Shown one piece after another: positions 24,701 to 32,693 of a DNA stretch of 34,617 nt. The position numbers and the translations under genes were made by a program. Numbering within the stretch: the first letter of the stretch is position 1; each line of letters begins with the position of its first letter. Source of the stretch: Rhizonema sp. PD37 (lineage in GTDB: Bacteria; Cyanobacteriota; Cyanobacteriia; Cyanobacteriales; Nostocaceae); NCBI GenBank assembly GCA_029379215.1, contig JAQYWO010000059.1, positions 1 to 34,617 of the forward strand. The letters are read 5' to 3'. Below the pieces are notes generated by a model. The model did not search any database and was not told where the DNA came from. It saw only the letters and a program-made list of their open reading frames with translations.

Positions 24701-25984
24701 ATGGCTAAAGTTGATATACTAATTCTCTCGAATGGTCCTGGAGAGGTAACAACCTGGGTGCGTCCCGTGGTGCGGGCATTGCGGCAAAACCTGGGCAACG
24801 ACAGAACTCTAGTCAGAATTTCTGTCGTATTATCTCCTTGCCCCAACGCCACTGGCTTTGAAGCTGCGATCGCCCAGTCTTTTCCCGAAGTAGATCGAGT
24901 GCAGTCGGCATCAGCTTTTTGGCAGTTTTTGCTTTGGGGAAAAACTTTAGAAAATTGGGAATGGAGCGATCGCGGTGTCGTGTTATTTCTTGGCGGAGAT
25001 CAATTTTTCCCCATAGTCATTGGCAAAAGGCTCGGTTATCATACTGTTGTCTACGCTGAATGGGACGCACGTTGGCATAACTTAATTGATCGCTTTGCCG
25101 TGATGAAACCCAAAGTTGCTGCCCATGTCAAACAGAAGTACGCCCACAAATTTACAGTCGTGGGAGATTTAATGGTAGAAGCTCAGGGGGAGGAAAGAGA
25201 TGATAGACAATTGGTTTTTTCCTCCCCTGCTCCCGAAGCTCCCCCTGCCCTCATTGGTATCCTCCCCGGATCGAAAGCGGCAAAATTGATGCAAGGAGTG
25301 CCTTTTACCTTAGCGAGTGCAGAATACGTCTACGCAAGAAAACCCGAAACTAAATTCGTGATTCCTGTTGCACCGACTTTAGATATCCAAACTTTAGCTA
25401 GTTTTGCCGATCCCCAAAAAAATCCTTATATTAAAACTTTTGGTGGCGGCTCTGCCACATTAGTTCAGTCTGAGCCTCCTGTCTTAAAAACAGCGACAGG
25501 TTTATCTGTGGAACTGTGGACTCAAACCCCTGCCTATGACTTATTATCTCGATGCAGTTTGTGCCTTACGACAGTAGGTGCAAACACTGCCGAACTCGGT
25601 GCTTTAGCCGTACCGATGATTGTTTTACTCCCAACCCAACAGATGGACGCCATGCGTTCTTGGGATGGTTTGCCAGGGTTGTTGGCAAATTTGCCGTTGG
25701 TTGGTTCTGTGTTTGCTAAGGTGATTAATTGGCTTGTCCTAAAACGCAAAGGTTTATTAGCATGGCCTAATATTTGGGCACAAGAAATGGTTGTGCCAGA
25801 GTTAGTAGGAAAACTTCTGCCGCAAGACATAGGGGAAATGGTTCTAGACTTTCTGACTCATCCAGAAAAATTGGAACAGATCCGAACTAAGCTGCGAAGT
25901 ATTCGCGGTGAAGCTGGAGCAGCTCAAAAGATAGCAAGTTTGGTTTCAGAGGTTTTGAATGAGGAGTCAGGGGGTAGGGGGTAG
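24701..25984 (+). CDS. Lipid-A-disaccharide-synthase-related glycosyltransferase
   Basis: 427 residues, soluble, with an LpxB-like GT-B arrangement. N-terminal VDILILSNGPGEVTTWVRPV is the nucleotide-sugar enzyme opening; middle VVLFLGGDQFFPIVIGKRLG and YAEWDARWHN; then IGILPGSKAAKL, which corresponds to the 'LLPGSR' donor loop of LpxB; and TTVGANTAELGALAVPMIVL, the 'SGTATLE' donor-site equivalent. It is a cyanobacterial conserved type annotated as LpxB-related; whether it makes lipid A disaccharide is unclear because the acceptor side differs. The linker at about residues 162-184 (EAQGEERDDR, PAPEAPPA) is poorly conserved. No Shine-Dalgarno precedes the only good ATG. Confidence 0.8.
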   Translation: MAKVDILILSNGPGEVTTWVRPVVRALRQNLGNDRTLVRISVVLSPCPNATGFEAAIAQSFPEVDRVQSASAFWQFLLWGKTLENWEWSDRGVVLFLGGDQFFPIVIGKRLGYHTVVYAEWDARWHNLIDRFAVMKPKVAAHVKQKYAHKFTVVGDLMVEAQGEERDDRQLVFSSPAPEAPPALIGILPGSKAAKLMQGVPFTLASAEYVYARKPETKFVIPVAPTLDIQTLASFADPQKNPYIKTFGGGSATLVQSEPPVLKTATGLSVELWTQTPAYDLLSRCSLCLTTVGANTAELGALAVPMIVLLPTQQMDAMRSWDGLPGLLANLPLVGSVFAKVINWLVLKRKGLLAWPNIWAQEMVVPELVGKLLPQDIGEMVLDFLTHPEKLEQIRTKLRSIRGEAGAAQKIASLVSEVLNEESGGRG

Positions 25985-26016
25985 CTCTTTAAAAAGTATA
26001 GGATTTAGGCAAAAGA

Positions 26017-26300
26017 TTTATTGAACCGCCAAGACGCCAAGAGCGCCAAGAATGACTAGAGTTTACATAAGTCATAAAGTAAAAAGTAAACAGGACTGAC
26101 GCAACTGACACAGGCGATCACTAAAATTTAGTACTTGTGTATTGGCATGACTGACGCAACTGGTACAAGGCGATCAATCTTTAGTAGTACATTAGTATTG
26201 CTAGAGGGAGTTTCAGTGTTCAGAACAAGCTAGAATTAATTAGGACATACATAAACTTTACTCATTCTTGGCGCTCTTGGCGTCTTGGCGGTTCAATAAA
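26017..26300. mobile_element. 284-bp MITE-like element with 39-bp perfect inverted ends
   Basis: TTTATTGAACCGCCAAGACG... (26017-26055) is repeated exactly in reverse complement at 26262-26300, and the similarity fades over the next ~15 bases. The inside has a 55-bp-spaced direct repeat starting GACTGACGCAACTG (26094 and 26149) and no coding capacity. The ends are made of the CGCCAAGA unit also seen at 1041-1055. No clear target-site duplication; a non-autonomous transposable element is the best guess, an extended RNA hairpin the alternative. Confidence 0.6.
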
Positions 26301-26381
26301 TTAAGCCGAGTGGCATTTATGTCAAATTTACACCGGACGTAGTAATTGAGTTTCTGTTGCTATCGTTCAAGGAAAAGAAAA

Positions 26382-26820
26382 ATGACTGACATCACACCGA
26401 TTTGCCCAATCACCGGAGCTTCAATGCGCCGCGACGTACGCCCTATGACGTTAACCTATCGCACGGAGAGTATTACATTTGATATACCGGGCTGGTATTG
26501 TGATGAGTCAGACGAGAGCATCCATACTAGTGAGGATATGAAGGTATCTGATCGGATGCTGAACCTTTTGAAAGCTCGGGTTGAGAGGTTACTTGAGCCG
26601 AAGGAAAAACGCCCGTGTCCGTAAAAAGTTGCACCTGACACAGTCTCAAGCAGGAGAATTGATTGGTGGTGGGCCACGGGCGTTTCAAAAATACGAAGCT
26701 GGGGACTTATTGCCTAGTCGGGCAATTACCAGTGCGCTTATACTACTCGATCATGATCCTGCTGCCATTGCCATCCTCGAGAATGCTCAGGGTAATTCCG
26801 AGACGCGCTTGTTGTCCTAA
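26382..26820 (+). pseudogene. MqsA-like antitoxin/regulator, frameshifted
   Basis: The first part gives MTDITPICPITGASMRRDVR, then YRTESITFDIPGWYCDESDE and SEDMKVSDRMLNLLKARVER, the MqsA/YgiT-type N-terminal domain, ending early at 26624 after LLEPKEKRPCP. The next frame continues VRKKLHLTQSQAGELIGGGP, RAFQKYEAGDLLPSRAITSA, LILLDHDP, the MqsA helix-turn-helix, stopping at 26820. An extra A in the run 26605-26609 would account for it. The C-terminal domain of such proteins binds DNA. No MqsR- or HigB-like toxin lies beside it, so it looks like an orphan. AAGGA eight bases before the ATG supports the start at 26382. A homopolymer sequencing error is possible. Confidence 0.75.
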
Positions 26821-26826
26821 GACTCC

Positions 26827-27216
26827 CTACTCTCCTGAAGACTTTCCGTCTCTTCTTCCCAATTCGTAGACTCCACAACCCATACAAGCTAATATTCCCA
26901 TACTAATTGACCAACTACGACCCAAACCAACTTCCACGCCCCAATTACATAAAGCACCAACGGCAAGAAAAGGCAAGATACTAAAAAGCGAGGCGTAAAA
27001 AGCGTTTTGGGATTCTCTGGCATTGCGAGTCTTTTCAAATTCTGACTTGTTGACGTAAAGCGATCGCTCGGCAAAATTAAACCACCGATTAAGTTGCTCA
27101 ATAACCCATTCTCCTACTGGGGAAAAACCTAGATACAATGCCAAAGACCATAAACTTACTCCAGCAATGGCGATCGGATCTAAATCAAATTGGAAGGGCA
27201 ACATTTCAGTCAGCAT
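26827..27216 (-). CDS. Small membrane protein of unknown function
   Basis: 129 residues with three likely membrane segments: IAIAGVSLWSLALYLGF (about 15-32), AFYASLFSILPFLAVGAL (about 71-90) and SWSISMGILACMGCGVYELG (about 101-120). Between the first two is a charged segment FNFAERSLYVNKSEFEKTRN. Not recognised. A second ATG at residue 5 is an equally good start; no Shine-Dalgarno decides it. It lies tail to tail with the MqsA-like locus, 6 bases apart. Confidence 0.65.
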   Translation of the reverse strand: MLTEMLPFQFDLDPIAIAGVSLWSLALYLGFSPVGEWVIEQLNRWFNFAERSLYVNKSEFEKTRNARESQNAFYASLFSILPFLAVGALCNWGVEVGLGRSWSISMGILACMGCGVYELGRRDGKSSGE

Positions 27217-27298
27217 AGCTTATGGTAGTCCTGAAAAAAGTCAATAGCTTTATGTAGACGCTAATCCTATATCTTAAACATAAAGTTAAGACATTTTC

Positions 27299-27382
27299 CA
27301 TCTCTCAGGTAAATATCACTAATTGCCTTACTCCTACAAACGACACAGCCATTCCATAACTTGCTGTTTTCTATCCTCAAGT
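27299..27382 (-). pseudogene. Relic of the AAA-ATPase/PIN gene junction
   Basis: On the minus strand EDRKQQVMEWLCRL followed by stop codons matches the ATPase ending EDRKQQAMEWLSRL at about 31745-31785, and the following bases (ISDIYLRDG) match the start of the PIN gene (MSSICLIDT) with ATG changed to ATT. By eye about four fifths of the bases agree with 31700-31785. It touches the last codons of the SDR gene. It is a detached duplicate of the operon junction. Confidence 0.75.
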
Positions 27383-28270
27383 CTTGAAATAGTTGCCACT
27401 GTTCAAGTCTACAATCAGCCCATGCTGCTTCGGCTTCCAACCCAGCAGTTTCTGAGTTTGTTGACTTGAAGCCGCGACGTCGATTGAGGCAAAGTGCGCG
27501 AACCAAGTAAAGTGATTAGCTGCTTCCTCAGGGGTGATGCTGACAACAGGCACTTCTAGGTGATGCCCAATGACTTCGGCGATTTCTCGGAACAGTATAC
27601 CTTCTTCCGCAACACCGTGATAGTATGCTCTTGCAGCCCCTTTCTCCAAAACAAGTCTGTACAGAGGGGCAACATCAAGCCTATGCACTGCGGGCCAGCG
27701 ATTGAGTCCTTCACCTATATATGCAGAAACTCCCTTTTCCCGTGCCATATTAATGAGAATCGGCACAAAAGCGTAATCGCCATCGCCATGCACCGATGGC
27801 GGAAGACGCACTATCGATACATGCACTCCCCTATCCGCCACCGCGCAAGCAGCTTCTTCGGAGACGCGAGGGATGGTACGTGAAGAAAGAGGCATATCTT
27901 CCTCAGTGGCGAGTTCACCCGACGAAGTAAGCAGCCCAATTCCAGAGGTGACTACTAATGGCCGATTAGATCCAACGAGTACCGTCCCTAAAGCCTCAAT
28001 GGCTTTTCGATCAATCTCGCAACTCTCCTGGAATTTTGAGAAGTCGTGGATGAAGCCTGTGTGAATCACTCCATCCGAGTCAGCGGCTCCATTCCGTAAG
28101 CTGTCTAAATCTTCAAGGCTACCTTCATGAACTTGTGCACCCGCAGCCATCAGTGCTTGCGCTGCTGAGTCCGAACGAGCAAGCCCGATCACTTGATGCC
28201 CTTCGCGGCTCAGCTCTTGAACAATAGCTGAGCCGACAAATCCTGTAGCCCCGGTAACGAATACACGCAT
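27377..28270 (-). CDS. SDR-family NAD(P)-dependent epimerase/dehydratase-like oxidoreductase
   Basis: 297 residues of an extended-type SDR. The Rossmann motif GATGFVGS is at residues 7-14, GVIHTGFIHDFSKF follows, and ends are VVTSGIGLLTSSGE and a final HGLIVDLNSGNYFKT. The usual catalytic Y-x-x-x-K is not obvious (SRTIPRVSEEAA occupies that place), as in many atypical members, so the reaction is not predictable. The start is good: AAGGA seven bases before the ATG. It diverges from the AraC regulator across 132 bases, which suggests regulation by it. The gene end abuts a relic of the AAA-PIN locus, pointing to insertion there. Confidence 0.88.
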   Translation of the reverse strand: MRVFVTGATGFVGSAIVQELSREGHQVIGLARSDSAAQALMAAGAQVHEGSLEDLDSLRNGAADSDGVIHTGFIHDFSKFQESCEIDRKAIEALGTVLVGSNRPLVVTSGIGLLTSSGELATEEDMPLSSRTIPRVSEEAACAVADRGVHVSIVRLPPSVHGDGDYAFVPILINMAREKGVSAYIGEGLNRWPAVHRLDVAPLYRLVLEKGAARAYYHGVAEEGILFREIAEVIGHHLEVPVVSITPEEAANHFTWFAHFASIDVAASSQQTQKLLGWKPKQHGLIVDLNSGNYFKT

Positions 28271-28402
28271 ACTTTAATCCTTAACTGCTAAAGAAAGCTT
28301 TGCAAATCAGTATACGGTTGCACTTTTATTTGATAAATCCACAACAGTCCAAATTTATTGCCTAATCGTCCACACTAAGGTATCGCATATTCTTGAAAGA
28401 TT
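28271..28402. promoter_or_regulatory. Divergent promoter region, SDR and AraC-type regulator
   Basis: 132 A+T-rich bases between the two starts. AraC-type proteins commonly regulate such divergent partners. No repeat pair could be singled out as the binding site. Confidence 0.4.
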
Positions 28403-29311
28403 ATGAAAAAATTGTGTCCTAAACTGGCAAAAGAAATTCATCTATTCTCACCCAAAGAGGGATTACAAGAGTCGCCCGTGCCGGGTGTTCACTGTGTAAA
28501 ATATTCAAAGATAGATCGGCGCATGAAACGACGTTGGCGTGCCTGTTTCGCGATCGTCGCTCAAGGCTGCAAAGAGATAGTTTTGGGGCGTGAAGTTTAC
28601 CGATGCGACGAAGCTCATTACACCGTGACTCCGATTGATTTGCCCGTTATCAGCAGCATTGAAGACGCATCAATCGAGAAGCCGTTTCTCGCCTTGTTGA
28701 TCGACTTAGAGCCGCTCACTTTGAGTGAAGTAACGGCGCAGATTGAAAAGGAATTTCCACAAGAAACTGAAAATCCTCAACGTGCGATCTTTACAGGAAT
28801 TGCAAATCACAAAATTATGGAAGCCGCGATTCGGTTAGTGAAACTCTTTGAGACGCCCGAAGATGCACCAGTGTTAGGACAATTGGTGATCAAAGAAATA
28901 CTTTTTCATCTAGTGAAAGGAGCTGAAGGATTAGCAATTCGACAGTTCGTGCGATCGGGGAGCAAAATGCATCAAATATCCAAAGTTATTCATACGCTAA
29001 GTTCCGAACTCAGCGAAGAAGTAGATATCCCCGCTTTAGCAAAGGCAGCGAATATGAGCCGTTCTGCTTTTTTTAAGCATTTTAAAGAAGCGACGGCAAT
29101 GAGCCCCATCCAATATCAGAAGCGACTTCGTTTGCTCAAAGCAAGGCGCTTGATGACTGAAGAAGGCGAAACAGCCGAGGGTGCGGCGTTTAAAGTTGGA
29201 TACAATAGCGCGTCGCAATTTAGTAGAGAGTATTCACGCATGTTTGGTAACTCTCCTTTGCGGGATGCGCTAACGGTCAAAAAAACTGGTAATTCTACTC
29301 ATCAAATTTAG
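28403..29311 (+). CDS. AraC-family transcriptional regulator
   Basis: 302 residues. The N-terminal 190 form an AraC_N-type (PF06719) sensor domain (VKYSKIDRRMKRRWRACFAI, VYRCDEAHYTVTPIDLPVIS). The C-terminal 100 residues carry the double helix-turn-helix: VDIPALAKAANMSRSAFFKH-F-K, MSPIQYQKRLRLLKARRLM and VGYNSASQFSREYSRMFGNS-P. This subfamily usually sits beside oxidoreductase genes, as here. It should act on the divergent SDR promoter and perhaps on the downstream SnoaL-like gene (103 bases later). The effector is unknown. Confidence 0.9.
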   Translation: MKKLCPKLAKEIHLFSPKEGLQESPVPGVHCVKYSKIDRRMKRRWRACFAIVAQGCKEIVLGREVYRCDEAHYTVTPIDLPVISSIEDASIEKPFLALLIDLEPLTLSEVTAQIEKEFPQETENPQRAIFTGIANHKIMEAAIRLVKLFETPEDAPVLGQLVIKEILFHLVKGAEGLAIRQFVRSGSKMHQISKVIHTLSSELSEEVDIPALAKAANMSRSAFFKHFKEATAMSPIQYQKRLRLLKARRLMTEEGETAEGAAFKVGYNSASQFSREYSRMFGNSPLRDALTVKKTGNSTHQI

Positions 29312-29414
29312 CGTTTGCCGGAGCAACGCTAATCCGTATGCGTATTTTTTGTAAATTTAGTTTCGCACTCCTAACTAGTCTAAACTTCAGTTAACTGATA
29401 ACTGAGGAGAAACG

Positions 29415-30521
29415 ATGAGCGGTATAAACGAACAAAACAGCGATGTCCAGGAAACGCCAGCGATTTTTGATGTGCCTGGAACCGATATTAACAAATTTAT
29501 GTCGCACCCCAACGAAAAACGCCAGAGTATGCAAGGGTTCGATGAAGACTACGTAGACATTGTCGATTATATCATTCGCTGCACCCACAAAATTTGGGAA
29601 GAACGCAACATGGGCTTAATTTATTCGCATTACGCTCACAACGTTGTCACCCAGACCATGGACGGCATCACCTACGGCCGCGATCAAGTTATCGCCGACT
29701 CGATTAAGTTGCTGGCGGCTTTCCCGGATGTGCGGCTGTTCGGTGAAGATGTCATCTGGAGCGGCAACGACCGGGACGGTTTCCATTCCTCCCATCGGAT
29801 CACGTGGGTCGCCCACAACACAGGCTATAGTATTTACGGTCCACCCACCGGGCGGCGCGTGACCTATCTCATCATCGCCCACTGCTACGTCAAAGAAAAC
29901 CGGATCATCCAGGAATGGATTGCCCGTAACGAACTGGCCGTGATTCGCCAGCTTGGTTTCGATGAGTTTGAACTGGCCCGCAAAATGGTTGAACGTGACT
30001 ACGCTGCCGGAATAAAAAGCCCCGTGCCGGTCGGGACCGGTGAAGTAGACCGCGTGTTGGGACAGACTACCCCACAAGCCATTCCTGAAAAAAGCGCCGC
30101 CTTCGACCCGGAAAACTTTATCCAGCGGTTTTACCAGGAAGTTTGGAACTGGCGCATGTTTGGCAAGCTCAACGAATACTTTGTGCCAAACTACATGGGC
30201 CATCTCCCGACCAACCGAGAGTTGTACGGTCTAGGTGATCTAAGCGCCTATATTACTCAGATGATTGCGGCTTTCCCTGACGCCTGCATCCTGGTGGACC
30301 ATGTTTGCACGCTAGGCAACGAGCAGGAAGGCTATCGGATAGCGGTGCGCTGGACCATGCAGGGCACCCATCAGGGGCCGGGCTACTTGGGCGAAGCGAA
30401 AGGCAGGAGAGTCAACTTGATGGGTATCAGCCATTACTTGGTGAAAAACGGCAAAGTATTGCGTGAGTGGACCACCTACGATGAATTTGCTCTGCTCAAA
30501 CAAACTTTATGGCCTGTCTAA
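29415..30521 (+). CDS. Tandem SnoaL-like (NTF2-fold) protein
   Basis: 368 residues with two repeats of the SnoaL/ester-cyclase fold, roughly 45-185 and 235-365. Each has the same sequence of marks: W-x-x-R/F (KIWEERNMGLIYSHYA; EVWNWRMFGKLNEYF), an R/G-L ... A-A-F-P-D motif (LLAAFPDVRLFGEDVIW; MIAAFPDACILVDHVC), a GxRV beta-hairpin (GRRVTYLIIAHCYVKENRII; GRRVNLMGISHYLVKNGKVL) and a closing EW (EWIARNELA; EWTTYDEFA). Members hydrate, cyclise or isomerise small molecules; substrate unknown. GAGGAG six bases before the ATG is strong. The gene is visibly richer in G and C than its neighbours and lacks HIP1 sites, suggesting recent transfer. Confidence 0.85.
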   Translation: MSGINEQNSDVQETPAIFDVPGTDINKFMSHPNEKRQSMQGFDEDYVDIVDYIIRCTHKIWEERNMGLIYSHYAHNVVTQTMDGITYGRDQVIADSIKLLAAFPDVRLFGEDVIWSGNDRDGFHSSHRITWVAHNTGYSIYGPPTGRRVTYLIIAHCYVKENRIIQEWIARNELAVIRQLGFDEFELARKMVERDYAAGIKSPVPVGTGEVDRVLGQTTPQAIPEKSAAFDPENFIQRFYQEVWNWRMFGKLNEYFVPNYMGHLPTNRELYGLGDLSAYITQMIAAFPDACILVDHVCTLGNEQEGYRIAVRWTMQGTHQGPGYLGEAKGRRVNLMGISHYLVKNGKVLREWTTYDEFALLKQTLWPV

Positions 30522-30673
30522 GCCCTGACATTATTGTGATTGTGACTACCAAAGAATAAATTAATCAAAAAACTCAAGAGACAATTCTTAGAAAATTTCG
30601 ATTTATCCGCAACGATTATTTTATTTTTTGGAAGTCCCTCAGCATTATTCACCAATTTCTCATTTATTGAATT

Positions 30674-30761
30674 TTATTGACATTAAATCACACAACCCTT
30701 CTCTTGCTACAAAGTTTATTCTGTCTACTTTTTGACCCTGTTTTTTACGTCTAACTCAGGT
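30674..30761. repeat. Dispersed repeat, copy 2
   Basis: Matches 14052-14136 in order and spacing (TTATTGACATTAA, TGCTACAAAGT, CTGTCTA, TAACTCAGGT). Its right part is the last codons of the PIN-ClpN gene, its left part the downstream DNA of that gene. Confidence 0.6.
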
Positions 30762-31729
30762 TGATTAAGTTTTAGGAGCTGCATAACTTGAGTTTGGATA
30801 GTTGATGGCTCAACCCCCAGGTTTTGGAGGACTTGGAAGGCAAGGCCGATAGTAAGTCCCCGATCCTTGCCTAAATCCATAATTCTTTCCCCTTCTTTGA
30901 CAATCCCCAGCAGAAGGTGTTCAGTGCCAATGTAGCCGTGTTTAAGTTCACGACATTCTAACAAAGCCATTTCCAGCGCTGCTTTGGCTCTAGGTGTGAA
31001 AGGAATTTCCACGGCTACATATCCACGTCCGTGACCAATCAATTTTTTAACTTCAGTCCGGGCAGCCTCAAGGGTGACGCCCTGAGAATTCAGTACTTGA
31101 GCAGCAACACTAGTTCCTTCTCCAATTAGACCCAAGAGAAACATTTCTGTACCAACAAAATTATGTCCTAAGCGACGAGCTTCTTCCTGGGCAAGCATAA
31201 ATACTTTGACAGCTTTTTCTGTGAAGCGTTCAAACATAGGACTGTCTCCTACATAATTTTCTCTGTATTGTATCGTAAAGCTGTCTAATGACCAAATAAA
31301 ACCTTCACTCATTGGAAAGAGATTACAGGACTTTTGAAATTCCTGAATGATGCTGAGATCACAAAAGCTGGTTCCTTCATGCTTATTAGGAGCTTTGTTT
31401 TTGCCAGCCATATCCGGAAACTTGTCAATCCACGCCAATATCTCTGATGTGTTCGGGAATGTAGTCAGTCTCCAGGGCGCAACGCCATTGAATGCTGCTT
31501 TAACTTCTTTAACAAAACGTATGGCTGTTTTCCTCCGCATCGTGCCATTGCCGTTCTGAGCAATGTGGTTGCCTGTTTCTAGTATCGTCGCCATAGGCAA
31601 TAAAAAAGTACAGCCGGATTGAGTGAAAGTCACAAAATCTTGGAGGACTGATGCTCTATGCTGATTATAGTTGGGAACGTTGAGTATTTCAAGGAATATG
31701 CTGGTATCTATCAGGCAGATACTACTCAT
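30725..31729 (-). CDS. PIN-domain nuclease fused to a ClpC N-domain
   Basis: 334 residues from the ATG at 31729, which overlaps the upstream ATPase stop by 8 bases. Residues 1-155 are a PIN-like domain with D8 (ICLIDTSIFLEI), E51 (MATILETGNH), D124 (SFCDLSIIQEF) and D149 (FIWSLDS), plausible metal ligands. From residue 165 it is a Clp repeat domain (MFERFTEKAVKVFMLAQEEA, LGHNFVGTE, GYVAVEIPFTPRAKAAL, GYIGTEHLLLGIVKEG), the adaptor-binding N-domain of ClpC, without ATPase modules. In repeat 2, RIMDLGKDRGLTIG interrupts the fold. An AGGAG eight bases before the ATG of MFERF (31237) would also let a free 170-residue ClpN be made. The fusion may have arisen by loss of the PIN stop codon. Confidence 0.75.
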   Translation of the reverse strand: MSSICLIDTSIFLEILNVPNYNQHRASVLQDFVTFTQSGCTFLLPMATILETGNHIAQNGNGTMRRKTAIRFVKEVKAAFNGVAPWRLTTFPNTSEILAWIDKFPDMAGKNKAPNKHEGTSFCDLSIIQEFQKSCNLFPMSEGFIWSLDSFTIQYRENYVGDSPMFERFTEKAVKVFMLAQEEARRLGHNFVGTEMFLLGLIGEGTSVAAQVLNSQGVTLEAARTEVKKLIGHGRGYVAVEIPFTPRAKAALEMALLECRELKHGYIGTEHLLLGIVKEGERIMDLGKDRGLTIGLAFQVLQNLGVEPSTIQTQVMQLLKLNQPELDVKNRVKK

Positions 31730-32672
31730 TGCCGTACTCTCGCAAACGAGACAGCCATTCCATAGCTTGCTGTTTTCGATCTTCAGGGGTATGTGGCGAC
31801 TTAACAAACCGATCTACTATCCCAGCAGTTACCAGTCGACCGAGTGGTCCCTGAGATATCAGACTGGGAAAGTCGGACATCTCCCCAAGCTGTACAAGGC
31901 GGCTATCTCCTTCCTCTGGATAGCGGAAACAAAACACGACATCACCGAGGGCAGCATCGGGCAAAGCATCCATGAGAGCTGGGTTGTGGGTAGAAAGCAA
32001 CACTCGCAATTTACGCCTCTCAGCAATATCCCGGATGCTGGCAAGTAAATTCTTAGCGCGGTTGGGATGAACGCCGTTGTCAATTTCCTCAATAACCACC
32101 AGACTACCAACGGGTGCTGATAGCATGGCAGCTGCGATCGCTAACACTCGCAAGGTGCCATCAGATAACAATGCCGCCTCACAATAGCTACGAGCATGAC
32201 CAAAGGTTTCTGTCAGTCGCACCATCACTTCATCCCGTGGACCAATCAGAAAATCTAGTCCATCTATAGCCTGTTCTGGTAAACTCTGGATAAAGTTTAG
32301 AATTGCCTGTTGATTTTCAGCTTGGCTATTCCACAAGCGAAACAGAACGCTAGAAAGATTTGTACCATCTTCAAGCAATCGCTTATCAGACTTGAAGCTG
32401 TACTCGCGCATTTTGGCGGGGACTGGATCTAGAAATAGGATGTTCTTCAAGACTTGTTGATATTCGCGGACGTTTTCTGGAATAATCTTTTGAGATAAGG
32501 GGTACTTTGCATCAAAATGGGCAGGAGTATCTAATTGCACGAATATCGCCATGACTAGTAAGATTCTTAGCGGTAGGCTAGTACAGCATGGCGGAAATAA
32601 ACCCACCATTCGGAACCTTGAAGAAATTGCTATTTGCAGCCTTTGAAAATGGTAGGTGTATTTACGCCGCAC
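31722..32672 (-). pseudogene. AAA-family (AAA_21/OLD-like) ATPase, 5'-truncated
   Basis: The last ~270 codons are a good ATPase C-terminal half: signature LLSDGTLRVLAIAAAM, Walker B SLVVIEEIDNGVHPNRA, the switch STHNPALMDALP and a tail ending EDRKQQAMEWLSRLREYGNE. The Walker A half is missing; the first ~40 codons of the open frame (to MAIF) look unrelated. Homologs with a Walker A are, as I recall, about 380-420 residues. It is translationally coupled to the PIN gene downstream. Without nucleotide binding it is probably inactive. A CHAT fragment ends 22 bases upstream, so a deletion likely joined the two remnants. Confidence 0.75.
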
Positions 32673-32693
32673 GGTACTAGCAGCTTTAAGTTC

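Noticed and set aside
27267..27506. 79-codon minus-strand frame across the SDR end
   Set aside because: It runs through the SDR end and the AAA-PIN junction relic in a frame belonging to neither.
29616..30203. 195-codon minus-strand frame
   Set aside because: Antisense to the SnoaL-like gene; long only because that gene is G+C-rich and poor in stops.
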